Source: Lichenicola sp964249735 (GTDB lineage: Bacteria; Pseudomonadota; Alphaproteobacteria; Acetobacterales; Acetobacteraceae). From it: a DNA stretch of 58,530 nt. The notes beneath the pieces were generated by a model that was given only the letters and a program-made list of their open reading frames with translations, was not told the origin of the DNA and did no database searches. Made by a program: the position numbers and the translations under genes. The stretch lies in NCBI GenBank assembly GCA_964249735.1, contig CAXUDP010000014.1, positions 1-58,530 on the forward strand, read 5' to 3'. Below are positions 29,179 through 37,401 of the stretch, one piece after another; within the stretch, counting starts at the first letter, position 1, and each line of letters starts with the position of its first letter.

Positions 29179-29523
29179 ACGTTCTTCCGGGTGGGACCGC
29201 CGACCGCTGTCGCATCGAGGAGTTCCGCTCCAGGATGAACCATCATCCTGGGCTGGCGGGCAGGATGACGGGTAGAGAATGCTGATCCTGCCTGCGCGAT
29301 CGCTCGGCGCTGCCGGATCCGTTCGGCCGGCACGACCTGTCGGCCGCGGCTGAGGACGACGGTTTCGGCCGGTCACGTCGTGACCGGTCGCGACCGTGTC
29401 AGCAACCGGCGACCGGGATGACCACCCAGGACCCGGCCATCATCGTCTTGACCTCGGTCGAGCTGCCCGTGTAGTCGTTTCGATAGCGGTTGGAACGAGC
29501 CGCCCTGTCAAGAACGGGCGACG
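29179..29523. other. Intergenic region with two inverted repeats
   Basis: No gene was seen in these 345 bases. A 9-bp perfect hairpin (CCAGGATGA, loop ACCA) is at 29230-29251, and an 8-bp one (CCGGTCAC, loop GTC) at 29369-29387. A weak promoter-like pair for the next gene is TTGACC at 29448 and TGTAGT at 29470, spaced by 16 bases. Confidence 0.45.
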
Positions 29524-30441
29524 ATGATCCTGCGCACCCTGTCGGTCTCGCTGCTGGGCGCGCTCCTGGCCGGCTGCTCCAACGGGCCGCAAGGCTGCCG
29601 GGTCGACACGGTCGCCGACCTTCCGCTCCTGCCCCATGTCGGGATCACGGCGGTACAGGCCACCCTGCAGGGCCGGAAGGTCGCCCTGCTGATCGACACC
29701 GGCTCGTTCATCTCGACCGTGTCGCGCAACGGCGCCCAGCGCTTCGGCCTTCGTCCCGAAGCGGACGCCAGCTACACCTACATCCAGGGCATCGGCGGCG
29801 TGACCATCGCCCCGATGGTGACCGTCCACGACCTCGGCCTCGGCCGCGGCATCGCGCACAGCCTCGACCTGCCGATCGCGGGCGACTTCCCGCGCCCGGT
29901 CGACGGTCTGCCGGTCGTCGGCCTGTTCGGCAACGACTTCCTGTCCAACTACGACGTCGACGTCGACCTGCCCCGGCAGCATTTCGGCCTCTACAAGGCA
30001 ACCGGCTGCGACACCGCGATGCGGCCGTTCGATCCGCCCTATTTCGAGGTCCCGTTCCGCAAGGAGAACGGCCACGTCGTACTCGACATCAGGCTGAACG
30101 ACCGGCCGATGATCGCCATCCTCGATACCGGCGCCTCCGCGACGGTGATCGACCGCAACGAGGCCGCCGCCGCCGGCGTGGCGCTGGACGGGCTGGACGC
30201 GGATCAGGCCCGAAGCGCAAGCGGCCTCGACTCACATCTGGTCGAGATGCGCCGGCATCGGTTCGGCAGCCTGGAGGTGGGCGACGAGCGGATGAACAAC
30301 TTCCACTTCTACGTCGCGGCCATGGGGACCCGCAGGACGCTGCTCGGACGCGACTTTCTTCGCTTCAACCGCATCCTGATTTCCTACCCGCGGCACACGT
30401 TGTTCATCCAGCCGGTCGCCGCTGGCGGACCCGCCAGCTGA
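29524..30441 (+). CDS. Retropepsin-like aspartyl protease lipoprotein
   Basis: The 305-residue product starts with a lipoprotein signal (LSVSLLGALLAGC), so it should be membrane-anchored in the periplasm. It carries two aspartyl-protease-type motifs, LLIDTGSFIS near residue 58 and AILDTGASAT near 200, each at the head of a retropepsin-like domain. Two DTG motifs on one chain resemble pseudo-dimeric clan AA proteins of bacteria. Substrate and role are unknown. It is convergent with mscL. Confidence 0.85.
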   Translation: MILRTLSVSLLGALLAGCSNGPQGCRVDTVADLPLLPHVGITAVQATLQGRKVALLIDTGSFISTVSRNGAQRFGLRPEADASYTYIQGIGGVTIAPMVTVHDLGLGRGIAHSLDLPIAGDFPRPVDGLPVVGLFGNDFLSNYDVDVDLPRQHFGLYKATGCDTAMRPFDPPYFEVPFRKENGHVVLDIRLNDRPMIAILDTGASATVIDRNEAAAAGVALDGLDADQARSASGLDSHLVEMRRHRFGSLEVGDERMNNFHFYVAAMGTRRTLLGRDFLRFNRILISYPRHTLFIQPVAAGGPAS

Positions 30442-30540
30442 AGCATCATCCGATCGAGGCGGCTCGGTCGACCGGATGAAGACGCTCGACAAACAACGAG
30501 CTGGGGCATGGTCCGTGGGCCGACGCGAACGGATCATGCC

Positions 30541-31038
30541 CTACAGGCTGTCAGCCGGCAGCTTGGTCGCGCCACGGCGCCCATCCGACAGCAGGTCTCG
30601 TATCTCGGTCAGCAGCAGCTCGCTCTGGGTCGGCGCTGCGGGTGCCTCCTTCTTCTCCTCCCGGACGTGCATCCTGGTCAGCAGCTTCACCACCCAGAAG
30701 ATCGCCAGCCCGACGATCAGGAACTGGATCACCGCGTTCAGGAACACGCCCACGTTGATCGTGGGCGAACCGGCCTTCTGCGCCTCGGCCAGGGTCGCGT
30801 AGTGCGGCCCCTTCAGGGTGAAGAAGATGTTCGAGAAGTCGATGTTGCCGACCAGCAGCCCGATGAACGGGGTGAAGATGTCCTTCACCAGGCTCTGCAC
30901 GATCGTGGTGAAGGCGGCGCCGATGATGATGCCGACCGCGAGGTCCACCACGTTGCCGCGCATGATGAAGGAGCGGAACTCGCCGACCCAGCCGGGCGTG
31001 TGCAGGGCCGGCGTCTTGCCGAGTATCTTGGTCGCCAT
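30541..31038 (-). CDS. mscL: Large-conductance mechanosensitive channel
   Basis: This 165-residue protein opens under membrane tension to release solutes after osmotic downshock. It has the N-terminal FRSFIMRGNVVDLAVGIIIG helix with the conserved gate region, a periplasmic loop, a second helix (VIQFLIVGLAIFWVVKLL) and a charged C-terminal tail (VREEKKE...LLTEIRDLL). It lies 32 bases downstream of pdxY on the same strand, so the two are probably co-transcribed. Confidence 0.96.
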   Translation of the reverse strand: MATKILGKTPALHTPGWVGEFRSFIMRGNVVDLAVGIIIGAAFTTIVQSLVKDIFTPFIGLLVGNIDFSNIFFTLKGPHYATLAEAQKAGSPTINVGVFLNAVIQFLIVGLAIFWVVKLLTRMHVREEKKEAPAAPTQSELLLTEIRDLLSDGRRGATKLPADSL

Positions 31039-31070
31039 GAGGATGCTCCGTGGATGGTGTCGGGCGGAGC

Positions 31071-31946
31071 CTACAGGAACGACGCCGCGCTGAAACGGCG
31101 CGACGGCGCGACCAGCTCGTCCTGCGCCTGCACGATCATCGGCTCGCGCTGCCCCGCCCTGGCGGTCCGCTCCAGCACCCCCCACACCGCGCTCGTCGCC
31201 TGCTCCAGCGCCGCGACCGGATCCCGCAGCCGCAGGACGTGCAGCAGGAACAGGCCGGCGAGGAGGTCGCCCGCTCCGTTCACCTCCAGGACCAGGCGCG
31301 GCGTGCGCAGCAGCACGGTTCCACGGGCGCTGGCCAGCATCAGGTCCACCGCCCCGGACGGGGTTTCATGCGCCTCGACGCTGGTGACCAGCACCAGCGC
31401 CGGACCTTCCGGCCGCATCCGCGCCCGGAGCGCCCGTGCCGCCTCGGCAACCCGGCGCAGGCTCGGCGGCGGGTCGTCCCGCAGCCCGGGCACCAGCAGC
31501 TCCAGCTCGAACAGGTTGGGGGTCAGGATGTCTGCGGCCGCCACGGCGCGCCCCTGCAGCAGGGCCGCCACCTCCGGCCGGACGTAGAGCCCGCCGGAGC
31601 GATCGCCCATCACCGGGTCGCAGCAATACAATGCGTCCGGGCGCAGCGCCCGCACCCGTGCCACCGCGTCGAGCACCGCCTCGCCTGTGGCGGCCTGCCC
31701 CAGGTAGCCCGACAGCACCGCCTCGACCTCCCCCAGCACACCGCGCGCGTCGAGGCCACCGATCAGGGCTGCGACCGCGGCACCGTTCGTGACCTCCCCG
31801 GCGAAGCTGCCATAGCCGGGATGGTTGGAGAACTGCACCGTGTTGATCGCCCACACCTCGGCACCGAGCCGCTGCAACGGGAACAGCGCCGCCGCATTTC
31901 CCACATGCCCGTAGGTGACCCAGGACTGGACCGAAAGGATGCTCAT
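31071..31946 (-). CDS. pdxY: Pyridoxal kinase
   Basis: This 291-residue kinase phosphorylates pyridoxal in vitamin B6 salvage. The ATG at 31946 starts MSILSVQSWVTYGHVGNAAA, the standard N-terminus. PGYGSFAG, DPVMGDRSGGLYV and the C-terminal NGAGDLLAGLFL (anion hole and catalytic Asp) are all present. The upstream gene is divergent with 47 bases between the starts, so a promoter region is shared. mscL follows on the same strand. Confidence 0.94.
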   Translation of the reverse strand: MSILSVQSWVTYGHVGNAAALFPLQRLGAEVWAINTVQFSNHPGYGSFAGEVTNGAAVAALIGGLDARGVLGEVEAVLSGYLGQAATGEAVLDAVARVRALRPDALYCCDPVMGDRSGGLYVRPEVAALLQGRAVAAADILTPNLFELELLVPGLRDDPPPSLRRVAEAARALRARMRPEGPALVLVTSVEAHETPSGAVDLMLASARGTVLLRTPRLVLEVNGAGDLLAGLFLLHVLRLRDPVAALEQATSAVWGVLERTARAGQREPMIVQAQDELVAPSRRFSAASFL

Positions 31947-31993
31947 CGCGGGCGTCCCGGGTTCCGGTGGCCGGCCCCGGCAGAGGATGCTCC

Positions 31994-32491
31994 ATGGTCC
32001 AGCGTTCCCGCCCCTACCCTGCCCTCCTCGCCGCCGGCCTGGTTCTGTCGATGGCCGCCGGCCCGGCCCCAGCGCAGCCGGCGCCCACCGCGCCGACGCC
32101 CGCCGGAGCCGCCACGGCCGCATCCGCTCCACAGACCGGCTTCGGGCGGAGCGAGGGCACGCGGATCGAGGGCCACATCGCCCATCTGCATGCGAGCCTC
32201 CGGATCACCCCGGCGCAGGAAAGGCTGTGGCAGGGCTTCGCGGCCGCGCTGCGCGAGAACGTGGCGCGGATGGACGCCGCCTATGCCAGCCGGCAGCGCG
32301 ACCACGCGACCGCCGACGCGGTGCACGACCTCCAAGCGTTCGGGACGATCGAGGACGCCAACGCCCGCAACGTCCAGCTGCTGCTGCCGCCGTTCCGGGC
32401 CCTCTACGACAGCTTCTCGCCGGAGCAGAAGCGGACCGCCGACGCCACCTTCCGTCGCTACACCGACAAGGCGGTGCGCCGGCCCGATTGA
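31994..32491 (+). CDS. Spy/LTXXQ-like periplasmic protein
   Basis: The 165-residue product has a signal peptide (YPALLAAGLVLSMAAGPAPAQ), an Ala/Pro linker and a helical domain: HIAHLHASLRITPAQERLWQ, AALRENVARMDAAYAS and FSPEQKRTADATFRRY. The LRITPAQ and LYDSFSPEQK patterns are those of LTXXQ proteins. It is a paralogue of the gene at 9394-9822 in layout. A ribosome site (AGAGGA) precedes the ATG. Likely a periplasmic stress chaperone; the client is unknown. Confidence 0.78.
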   Translation: MVQRSRPYPALLAAGLVLSMAAGPAPAQPAPTAPTPAGAATAASAPQTGFGRSEGTRIEGHIAHLHASLRITPAQERLWQGFAAALRENVARMDAAYASRQRDHATADAVHDLQAFGTIEDANARNVQLLLPPFRALYDSFSPEQKRTADATFRRYTDKAVRRPD

Positions 32492-32516
32492 CATGGCCGG
32501 GCGGCAGCTCAGGTCG

Positions 32517-32545
32517 TTGCGGGAGAACCGCCGCTTCGCTATACG
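32517..32545 (+). promoter_or_regulatory. Putative sigma-70 promoter of rpmE
   Basis: TTGCGG at 32517 and TATACG at 32540 are separated by 17 bases. This would give a leader of about 50 bases before the L31 start. The call is by eye. Confidence 0.45.
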
Positions 32546-32599
32546 CCGCATATCGCGCCCCGGTCGGCATCGGCGGCAGCCTCGAAGGACCCTGGAACC

Positions 32600-32830
32600 A
32601 TGAAGCCCGGCATTCATCCGCAGTACCACACCATCAACGTCGTGATGACCGACGGAACCCAGTTCACCACCCGCTCCTGCTACGGCAAGGAGGGCGACAC
32701 GCTGCGTCTCGACGTCGATCCGAAGTCGCATCCGGCCTGGACCGGCGTGCAGCGCATGATGGACACCGGCGGCCAGGTGGCCAAGTTCAACAAGAAGTTC
32801 GCTGGCCTGGGCGTGCGCAGCAAGGGCTAG
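32600..32830 (+). CDS. rpmE: 50S ribosomal protein L31
   Basis: This 76-residue protein is L31 (MKPGIHPQYHTINVVMTDG, then GKEGDTLRLDVDPKSHPAWTG). It lacks the CxxC pair of zinc-binding L31, which is the usual zinc-free form in alphaproteobacteria. It is a single-gene unit with a promoter-like site upstream, and the hsp20 promoter begins 42 bases after its stop. Confidence 0.96.
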   Translation: MKPGIHPQYHTINVVMTDGTQFTTRSCYGKEGDTLRLDVDPKSHPAWTGVQRMMDTGGQVAKFNKKFAGLGVRSKG

Positions 32831-32872
32831 AACCCGCCCTCGTCCGTTGTCGATTTTTTATGTGGTGCCGTC

Positions 32873-32900
32873 CTTGACCCAGGGATGGCACTTTCCATTT
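32873..32900 (+). promoter_or_regulatory. Putative heat-shock sigma-32 promoter of hsp20
   Basis: CTTGACC (-35) and TTCCATTT (-10) are spaced by 13 bases. They resemble the RpoH consensus CTTGAAA and CCCCATNT (6 of 8 in the -10). Transcription should start near 32907. Confidence 0.6.
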
Positions 32901-32906
32901 CAGTTC

Positions 32907-33003
32907 TCGTCGGAGGCGCCCTGATGGGGTCTCGGACGACACGCCGGACCGGCTCCGCCCTTGTGGGGAGCCATCGAACCTTGCTTCTCCAGGAGGTTTT
33001 CCC
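32907..33003 (+). promoter_or_regulatory. ROSE-like RNA thermometer leader
   Basis: The 97-base leader ends in a hairpin where the segment AACCTTGCT faces AGGAGGTT, so the ribosome site AGGAGG is paired. TTGCT is the conserved box of ROSE elements, which melt on heating in alphaproteobacterial small heat-shock genes. Another hairpin (GGCTCC / GGAGCC) lies just upstream. This is assigned from pattern and context. Confidence 0.65.
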
Positions 33004-33483
33004 ATGAACTACGACTTCGCTCCCCTGTTCCGCACCGCCATCGGCTTCGACCGCCTCGCGCGTCTGGTCGACACCGCGGCCCAGACGGCCAGCGCGCCGT
33101 CCTATCCGCCCTACAACATCGAGAAGACTGCCGAGGACAGCTACGTGCTGACCATGGCCGTCGCAGGCTTCGGTCCGAGCGACATCGAGCTGACCGTGCA
33201 GGACAACACCCTGCTGGTGTCCGGTCGCGTCGAGGGCGGGCAGGAAGGTAGCCAGGTGCTGTATCGCGGCATCGCCGCGCGTGCCTTCGAGCGCCGGTTC
33301 GCACTTGCCGACCATATCCAGGTCGAGGGTGCGGACCTCAACAACGGCCTGCTCCGCATCACGGTGAAGCGGGTGGTGCCGGAAGCGCTGAAGCCCCGCC
33401 GGATCGCCATTGGCGCGACCCAGGCGACGCTGTCGGGCCCTGCCAACGACGGCGCCGAGACGGTCGATACCAAGGCCGCCTGA
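33004..33483 (+). CDS. Hsp20 small heat-shock protein
   Basis: This 159-residue alpha-crystallin-type chaperone (IbpA-like) holds unfolding proteins. It has FDRLARLVDTA near the N-terminus, the core domain YNIEKTAEDSYVLTMAVAGF and LLVSGRVEG, then NNGLLRITVKRVVPE as the L-x-I/V-type tail region. It is preceded by an RpoH-like promoter and a ROSE-like leader, so it should be controlled by heat both in transcription and translation. A strong terminator follows, making it monocistronic. Confidence 0.95.
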   Translation: MNYDFAPLFRTAIGFDRLARLVDTAAQTASAPSYPPYNIEKTAEDSYVLTMAVAGFGPSDIELTVQDNTLLVSGRVEGGQEGSQVLYRGIAARAFERRFALADHIQVEGADLNNGLLRITVKRVVPEALKPRRIAIGATQATLSGPANDGAETVDTKAA

Positions 33484-33509
33484 GCCCATCCCGGCTCGCA
33501 TCGATGGAA

Positions 33510-33535
33510 GGGGGCCGGGCGACCGGCCCCCTTTT
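33510..33535 (+). terminator. Rho-independent terminator after hsp20
   Basis: A 9-bp stem GGGGGCCGG / CCGGCCCCC closes the loop GCGA and is followed by TTTT. It starts 27 bases after the hsp20 stop. Confidence 0.9.
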
Positions 33536-33688
33536 CTTGTCGTCCGCTACGGTTCGCCTTGACCCCATCCGGGCGTGCAGCCCATATCCGCCCCCATGTC
33601 GTGCCCGTCCCGGGCACATCCACGCCGGACCGATCCGACAGGGTCCGGCGCCGACCGATCTGCGTGACGCAGCCAACAGGACAGCTCG

Positions 33689-34270
33689 ATGACGTTGCCT
33701 TTGATGCCGAAAGCCACCGCCGTGTGGCTGATCGAGAAGACCGCCCTCACCTTCACCCAGGTGGCCGAGTTCTGCGGCATGCATCCGCTGGAGGTGCAGG
33801 CGATCGCCGACGGCGAGGTGGCCCAGGGCATCGTCGGCTATGACCCGGTGGCCAACCACCAGGTCACTGCCGAGGACATCGCGCGCGCCGAGAAGGACCC
33901 GGAGGCGCGGCTGACGGTGCTGTCGGAGAAGAACCCGGTCACCCGCCGGTCCAAGGGCGCACGCTACACGCCGGTCGCCAAGCGCAACGACCGCCCGGAT
34001 GCGATCGCCTTCGTGCTGCGCAACTATCCGCAGCTGAGCGAAGTGCAGGTGATCAAGCTGCTCGGCACCACCAAGGAGACGATTGCCAAGGTGCGCGACC
34101 GGCAGCACTGGAACAGCGCCAACATCAAGCCACGCGATCCGGTGATCCTGGGCCTGTGCAGCCAGACCGACCTCAACGCGATGGTCGCGACGGCGAACGA
34201 GCGGCTGGTCCGCGAAGGCCAGCATGTGCCCCTGCCGCCGTCACAGCCGGTGGACGAGGAAGCGGCCTGA
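33689..34270 (+). CDS. trcR: TrcR cell-cycle transcriptional regulator (DUF1013)
   Basis: This 193-residue protein is the alphaproteobacterial DUF1013/TrcR family. Diagnostic stretches are LMPKATAVWLIEKTALTFTQ at the N-terminus, FCGMHPLEVQAIADGEVAQG, and the second helix-turn-helix LSEVQVIKLLGTTKETIAKV. In Caulobacter TrcR binds DNA and takes part in cell-cycle gene control. It has no signal peptide or membrane segment. It is convergent with the DUF465 gene. Confidence 0.9.
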   Translation: MTLPLMPKATAVWLIEKTALTFTQVAEFCGMHPLEVQAIADGEVAQGIVGYDPVANHQVTAEDIARAEKDPEARLTVLSEKNPVTRRSKGARYTPVAKRNDRPDAIAFVLRNYPQLSEVQVIKLLGTTKETIAKVRDRQHWNSANIKPRDPVILGLCSQTDLNAMVATANERLVREGQHVPLPPSQPVDEEAA

Positions 34271-34296
34271 CGCCGCTTCCTGCCCGGGATCTGTCG

Positions 34297-34467
34297 CTAG
34301 ACCTGCCCGCGCAGGCGCTCCATCTCCTCCTTGACGCGCAGCTTCTCGAGCTTCAGCCGGTTCAGCATGCCCTGGTCCGGCGCGGGCCGCGTGTCTTCGT
34401 CGAAGATGCGCATGTCCAGCGCGGCGTGGCGGGTCCTCAGGCTTTCGATCCGTGACTGCAGGCTCAT
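34297..34467 (-). CDS. DUF465 (YdcH-like) small protein
   Basis: This 56-residue protein (MSLQSRIESLRTRHAALDMR..., ending LKLEKLRVKEEMERLRGQV) matches DUF465: a short helical hairpin with the Leu/Lys pattern. The start is well supported because GGAGG lies 5 bases before the ATG. A longer frame on the same strand at this place is only a shadow. The function of the family is unknown. A second DUF465 gene lies on the opposite strand 132 bases away. Confidence 0.85.
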   Translation of the reverse strand: MSLQSRIESLRTRHAALDMRIFDEDTRPAPDQGMLNRLKLEKLRVKEEMERLRGQV

Positions 34468-34599
34468 GATGCCTCCGGTTCGCAGGGTTCAACCCTGTGA
34501 GGCTAGACCCGCGCCGGCGGCCGATGCCACAGCAAAATGCCGGCGCCCGTTCACCTCATCGAGTGGAGGGGCGGGACGGCGCGTGCTATGCGGTGACCT

Positions 34600-34800
34600 A
34601 TGCTGATCGACCGAGACACCGTGCTGCGCCGGCTGCACGAACTGCGCAGCGAGCATCGCGACCTCGACACCGTGATCGGTCGGCTGGCCCCGCAGCCGAT
34701 CGACCAGCTGCAGATCCAGCGGCTGAAGAAGCGCAAGCTGCTGCTGAAGGACGAGATCGCCTGGCTGGAGTCCCGGCTGATCCCGGACAGCATCGCCTGA
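34600..34800 (+). CDS. DUF465 (YdcH-like) small protein
   Basis: This 66-residue helical protein has LRRLHELRSEHRDLDTVIG then IQRLKKRKLLLKDEIAWLES, which is the DUF465 pattern. It precedes purE by 10 bases, so it is probably the first gene of the purEK operon. A DUF465 gene in front of purE is common in related bacteria as far as I recall. Function is unknown. Confidence 0.87.
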   Translation: MLIDRDTVLRRLHELRSEHRDLDTVIGRLAPQPIDQLQIQRLKKRKLLLKDEIAWLESRLIPDSIA

Positions 34801-34810
34801 GGAGCCGCAG

Positions 34811-35362
34811 ATGAGCGAGACCGAGATCGGGTTCGACCCCAGCGTCGAGCGGCCGGACGATGCAGGCGGGCCGCTGGTCGGCCTGATCATGGGCAGCCAG
34901 TCCGACTGGACCACGCTGAGCCATGCCGCGACCCAGCTGGACACGCTGGGCATCCCGTTCGAGAGCCGGATCATCTCGGCGCACCGCACGCCCGACCGGC
35001 TGGCAGAGTATGCGCGCGAGGCCGAGGGCAGAGGCATCCAGGTGGTGATCGCCGCCGCCGGAGGGGCGGCCCACCTGCCCGGCATGTGCTCGGCCTGGAC
35101 CCTGCTGCCGGTGCTCGGCGTGCCGATCGAGAGCCAGGTGCTGAACGGGATCGACAGCCTGCTGTCGATCGTGCAGATGCCGGCCGGGGTGCCGGTGGGT
35201 ACTCTCGCGGTGGGTCGTGCCGGCGCCGTCAACGCCGCCCTGCTCGCGGCGGCGATCCTGTCGCTCGGCGACGCGGGGCTGAAGGCGCGGCTGGAGGCCT
35301 GGCGGGCGTTGCAGACCGCGGCGGTGCCGGAGGTTCCGGTGCCGGACACGCCATCGACATGA
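34811..35362 (+). CDS. purE: N5-carboxyaminoimidazole ribonucleotide mutase
   Basis: This 183-residue enzyme converts N5-CAIR to CAIR in purine synthesis. GLIMGSQSDW, ESRIISAHRTPDRL and AAAGGAAHLPGM are the class I PurE active-site motifs. A 20-residue N-terminal extension precedes the domain. GGAG lies 6 bases before the ATG. The stop overlaps purK by ATGA. Confidence 0.96.
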   Translation: MSETEIGFDPSVERPDDAGGPLVGLIMGSQSDWTTLSHAATQLDTLGIPFESRIISAHRTPDRLAEYAREAEGRGIQVVIAAAGGAAHLPGMCSAWTLLPVLGVPIESQVLNGIDSLLSIVQMPAGVPVGTLAVGRAGAVNAALLAAAILSLGDAGLKARLEAWRALQTAAVPEVPVPDTPST

Positions 35363-36504
35363 CGGTGTCGGCGCTGCCGCCGGGTGCCGTGATCGGCATC
35401 GTCGGCGGCGGCCAGCTCGGGCGCATGTCGGCAATGGCCGCGTCCCGCCTCGGGTATCGCACCAACGTCCTGACCGAGGAGGCGGACGGCCCGGCTGCCC
35501 AGGTTGCCACCGCGACCACGCTCGGCGCCCATTCCGATCCCGACACCCTGCGCCGTTTCGCAGACGCCGTGGACGTGGTGACGTTCGAGTTCGAGAACGT
35601 CAGCGCCGATGGCCTCGACCTGCTGGCGGCGATGCGGCCGGTGCGTCCCGACGGCGCCATCCTGCGCATCAGCCAGGACCGGCTGGCGGAGAAGCGGTTC
35701 CTGGCCCGAGCCGGCATCCCGCTGGCATCCTGGCATCCGGTCGACACGCCGGCGTCGCTGGACGAGGCGGCAGCCGCCCTCGGCCTGCCCTTCGTGCTCA
35801 AGACCACGCGGCTCGGCTATGACGGCAAGGGGCAGCGCGTGCTGCGCGACCAGGGCGAGTTGCGGGCCGCGTTCGAGGCGCTGTCGCCGCATCCGCTGGT
35901 GGCGGAAGGCTTCGTCGACTTCGCCTGCGAGCTCAGCGTGATGGTCGCCCGTGGCCTCGACGGCACCGTTCGCCCCTTCGACACGGTGCAGAACCGGCAT
36001 CGCCACCACATCCTCGACCTGACACTGGCGCCGGCGCCGGTGCCGCCGGAGATTGCCGCGGAAGCGCAGGCGCTGGCGGTCCGGATCGCCGAGGCGCTGT
36101 CGCTGGTCGGGCTGCTGGGAGTGGAAATGTTCCTGGCGGCGGACGGACGGCTGCTGGTCAACGAGATCGCGCCGCGTCCGCACAATTCCGGGCACTGGAC
36201 CATGGACGCGTGCCCGGTCAGCCAGTTCGAGATGCACGTCCGCGCCGTCGCCGGACTGCCATTGCCACCGGCGACGCGGCACTCCGACGCGCTGATGAAG
36301 AACCTGGTCGGCCCGGAGGAGATGGCGCTGTGGCCGGAGATCCTCATGACCGACGGGCTGCTGCCGCACCATTACGGCAAGAAGGACGCCCGTCCGGGAC
36401 GCAAGATGGGCCACGTCAACCGGCTGTTCCCGCGCGGCGCGCTTCCCGGCGCGTTCGGGATCGAGGCGGCGCTGGGACCGCTTCGCGCCAAGCCCGACGC
36501 TTGA
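35359..36504 (+). CDS. purK: N5-carboxyaminoimidazole ribonucleotide synthase
   Basis: This 381-residue ATP-grasp enzyme makes N5-CAIR from AIR, bicarbonate and ATP. GIVGGGQLGRMSAMAASRLG is the N-terminal motif, KTTRLGYDGKGQ the ATP-grasp loop, and LLVNEIAPRPHNSGHWTMDA the metal and substrate motif. It overlaps purE by 4 bases, and the two act in sequence. Confidence 0.96.
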   Translation: MTVSALPPGAVIGIVGGGQLGRMSAMAASRLGYRTNVLTEEADGPAAQVATATTLGAHSDPDTLRRFADAVDVVTFEFENVSADGLDLLAAMRPVRPDGAILRISQDRLAEKRFLARAGIPLASWHPVDTPASLDEAAAALGLPFVLKTTRLGYDGKGQRVLRDQGELRAAFEALSPHPLVAEGFVDFACELSVMVARGLDGTVRPFDTVQNRHRHHILDLTLAPAPVPPEIAAEAQALAVRIAEALSLVGLLGVEMFLAADGRLLVNEIAPRPHNSGHWTMDACPVSQFEMHVRAVAGLPLPPATRHSDALMKNLVGPEEMALWPEILMTDGLLPHHYGKKDARPGRKMGHVNRLFPRGALPGAFGIEAALGPLRAKPDA

Positions 36505-36538
36505 AACCGACCATCCTGCTCAGCAGGACCGCGCCTGG

Positions 36539-37144
36539 TCAGCGTGCGGACGCCAGTCCGAGATCGCTGACCTGCGACGCCCCGGGTGCCCTGCCGAGGC
36601 GGCCGATCGGCAGGATCTCCCGCCCTGCGGTCTCGGACAGCACCTCCGCGGCGGCGAGATAGACCGCTGCCAGCGCGGTCAGCAGGCCGGTATAGCCGCC
36701 GGCGTTGCGGACCAGCCCCGAGCCGGTCCATTCGCCGAGGGCCAGCAGGAAGAAGGTGATCCAGAGCAGGAAGAACACCGTTCCCACCGCCCGGTTGGCC
36801 GTGAAGGTGGCGAACCACATGAACAGGGTGAACACGCCCCAGAGCGCCAGGTACCAGCCGACGAAGCTGGGCGGGACCGTGGCGTGGAAGAACTCGGCGA
36901 ACAACGCGAACGACCACCAGAACGCGCCGAACGAGCAGAAGGCGGTGAAGCCGAAGGTGTTGCCGCGCGGCAGTTCGCACACCCCGGCGACGAACTGCGC
37001 GGTGCCCCCGAACGCGAACGCCATGGCGAGCACCATCGGGATCGCCGGCGGCGTGTACCAGCCAGCGTTGATCATGCTGAGCAGCCAGGTCGTCAATGCG
37101 AACCCGGTCAGGCCAAGCGGAGCGGGATTGGCATAGCCCTTCAT
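36539..37144 (-). CDS. Acetate uptake transporter (AceTr/SatP family)
   Basis: The 201-residue product is a six-helix inner-membrane protein. The family motif NPAPLGLTGFALTT opens the first helix, and AFAFGGTAQFVAGVCE and NTFGFTAFCSFGAFWWSF follow in the next ones. Members take up acetate or succinate with protons. A short tail from residue 180 is unique. It is convergent with purK. Confidence 0.9.
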   Translation of the reverse strand: MKGYANPAPLGLTGFALTTWLLSMINAGWYTPPAIPMVLAMAFAFGGTAQFVAGVCELPRGNTFGFTAFCSFGAFWWSFALFAEFFHATVPPSFVGWYLALWGVFTLFMWFATFTANRAVGTVFFLLWITFFLLALGEWTGSGLVRNAGGYTGLLTALAAVYLAAAEVLSETAGREILPIGRLGRAPGASQVSDLGLASAR

Positions 37145-37224
37145 CGACGTCTCCTCGAGTGTCGCTCCTCTGCGGGAGCTCGTTTTGGACCGGATGCTTA
37201 TACGAGGTCATCGGGAGCTTGGCT

Positions 37225-37365
37225 TCAGCTTCCTGCCGCCATCCAGGTGCCGGTCAGGAACTCCGGGACCACTGGATCGGGCCGCAGTCGGACTGCGAAA
37301 CCCGTTGCATCCTGCACGACGGGTGGTCGGCAGACGACCTCCATGATGGCCGGGTCGGCTCCCAT
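37225..37365 (-). CDS. Short ORF of unknown function (46 residues)
   Basis: The frame encodes MGADPAIMEVVCRPPVVQDA... and ends in FLTGTWMAAGS. No family was recognised. In its favour, a strong ribosome site (AGGGAGG) lies 7 bases before the ATG, and the composition is protein-like. It is 36 bases downstream of radC on the same strand, so it could be co-transcribed. It may still be chance. Confidence 0.45.
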   Translation of the reverse strand: MGADPAIMEVVCRPPVVQDATGFAVRLRPDPVVPEFLTGTWMAAGS

Positions 37366-37401
37366 GGCACCACCTCCCTTCGGGCTCGTGCCGGCCTGGG
37401 T

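Noticed and set aside
34241..34492. 83-codon minus-strand frame around the DUF465 gene
   Set aside because: Its composition is Arg/His/Ala-rich. The DUF465 frame on the same strand (34297-34467) has a ribosome site and a family match.
36518..36532. Palindrome TCCTGCTcAGCAGGA between purK and the acetate transporter gene
   Set aside because: The one-base centre leaves too short a loop unless several pairs open, and there is no T run. Not called as a terminator.
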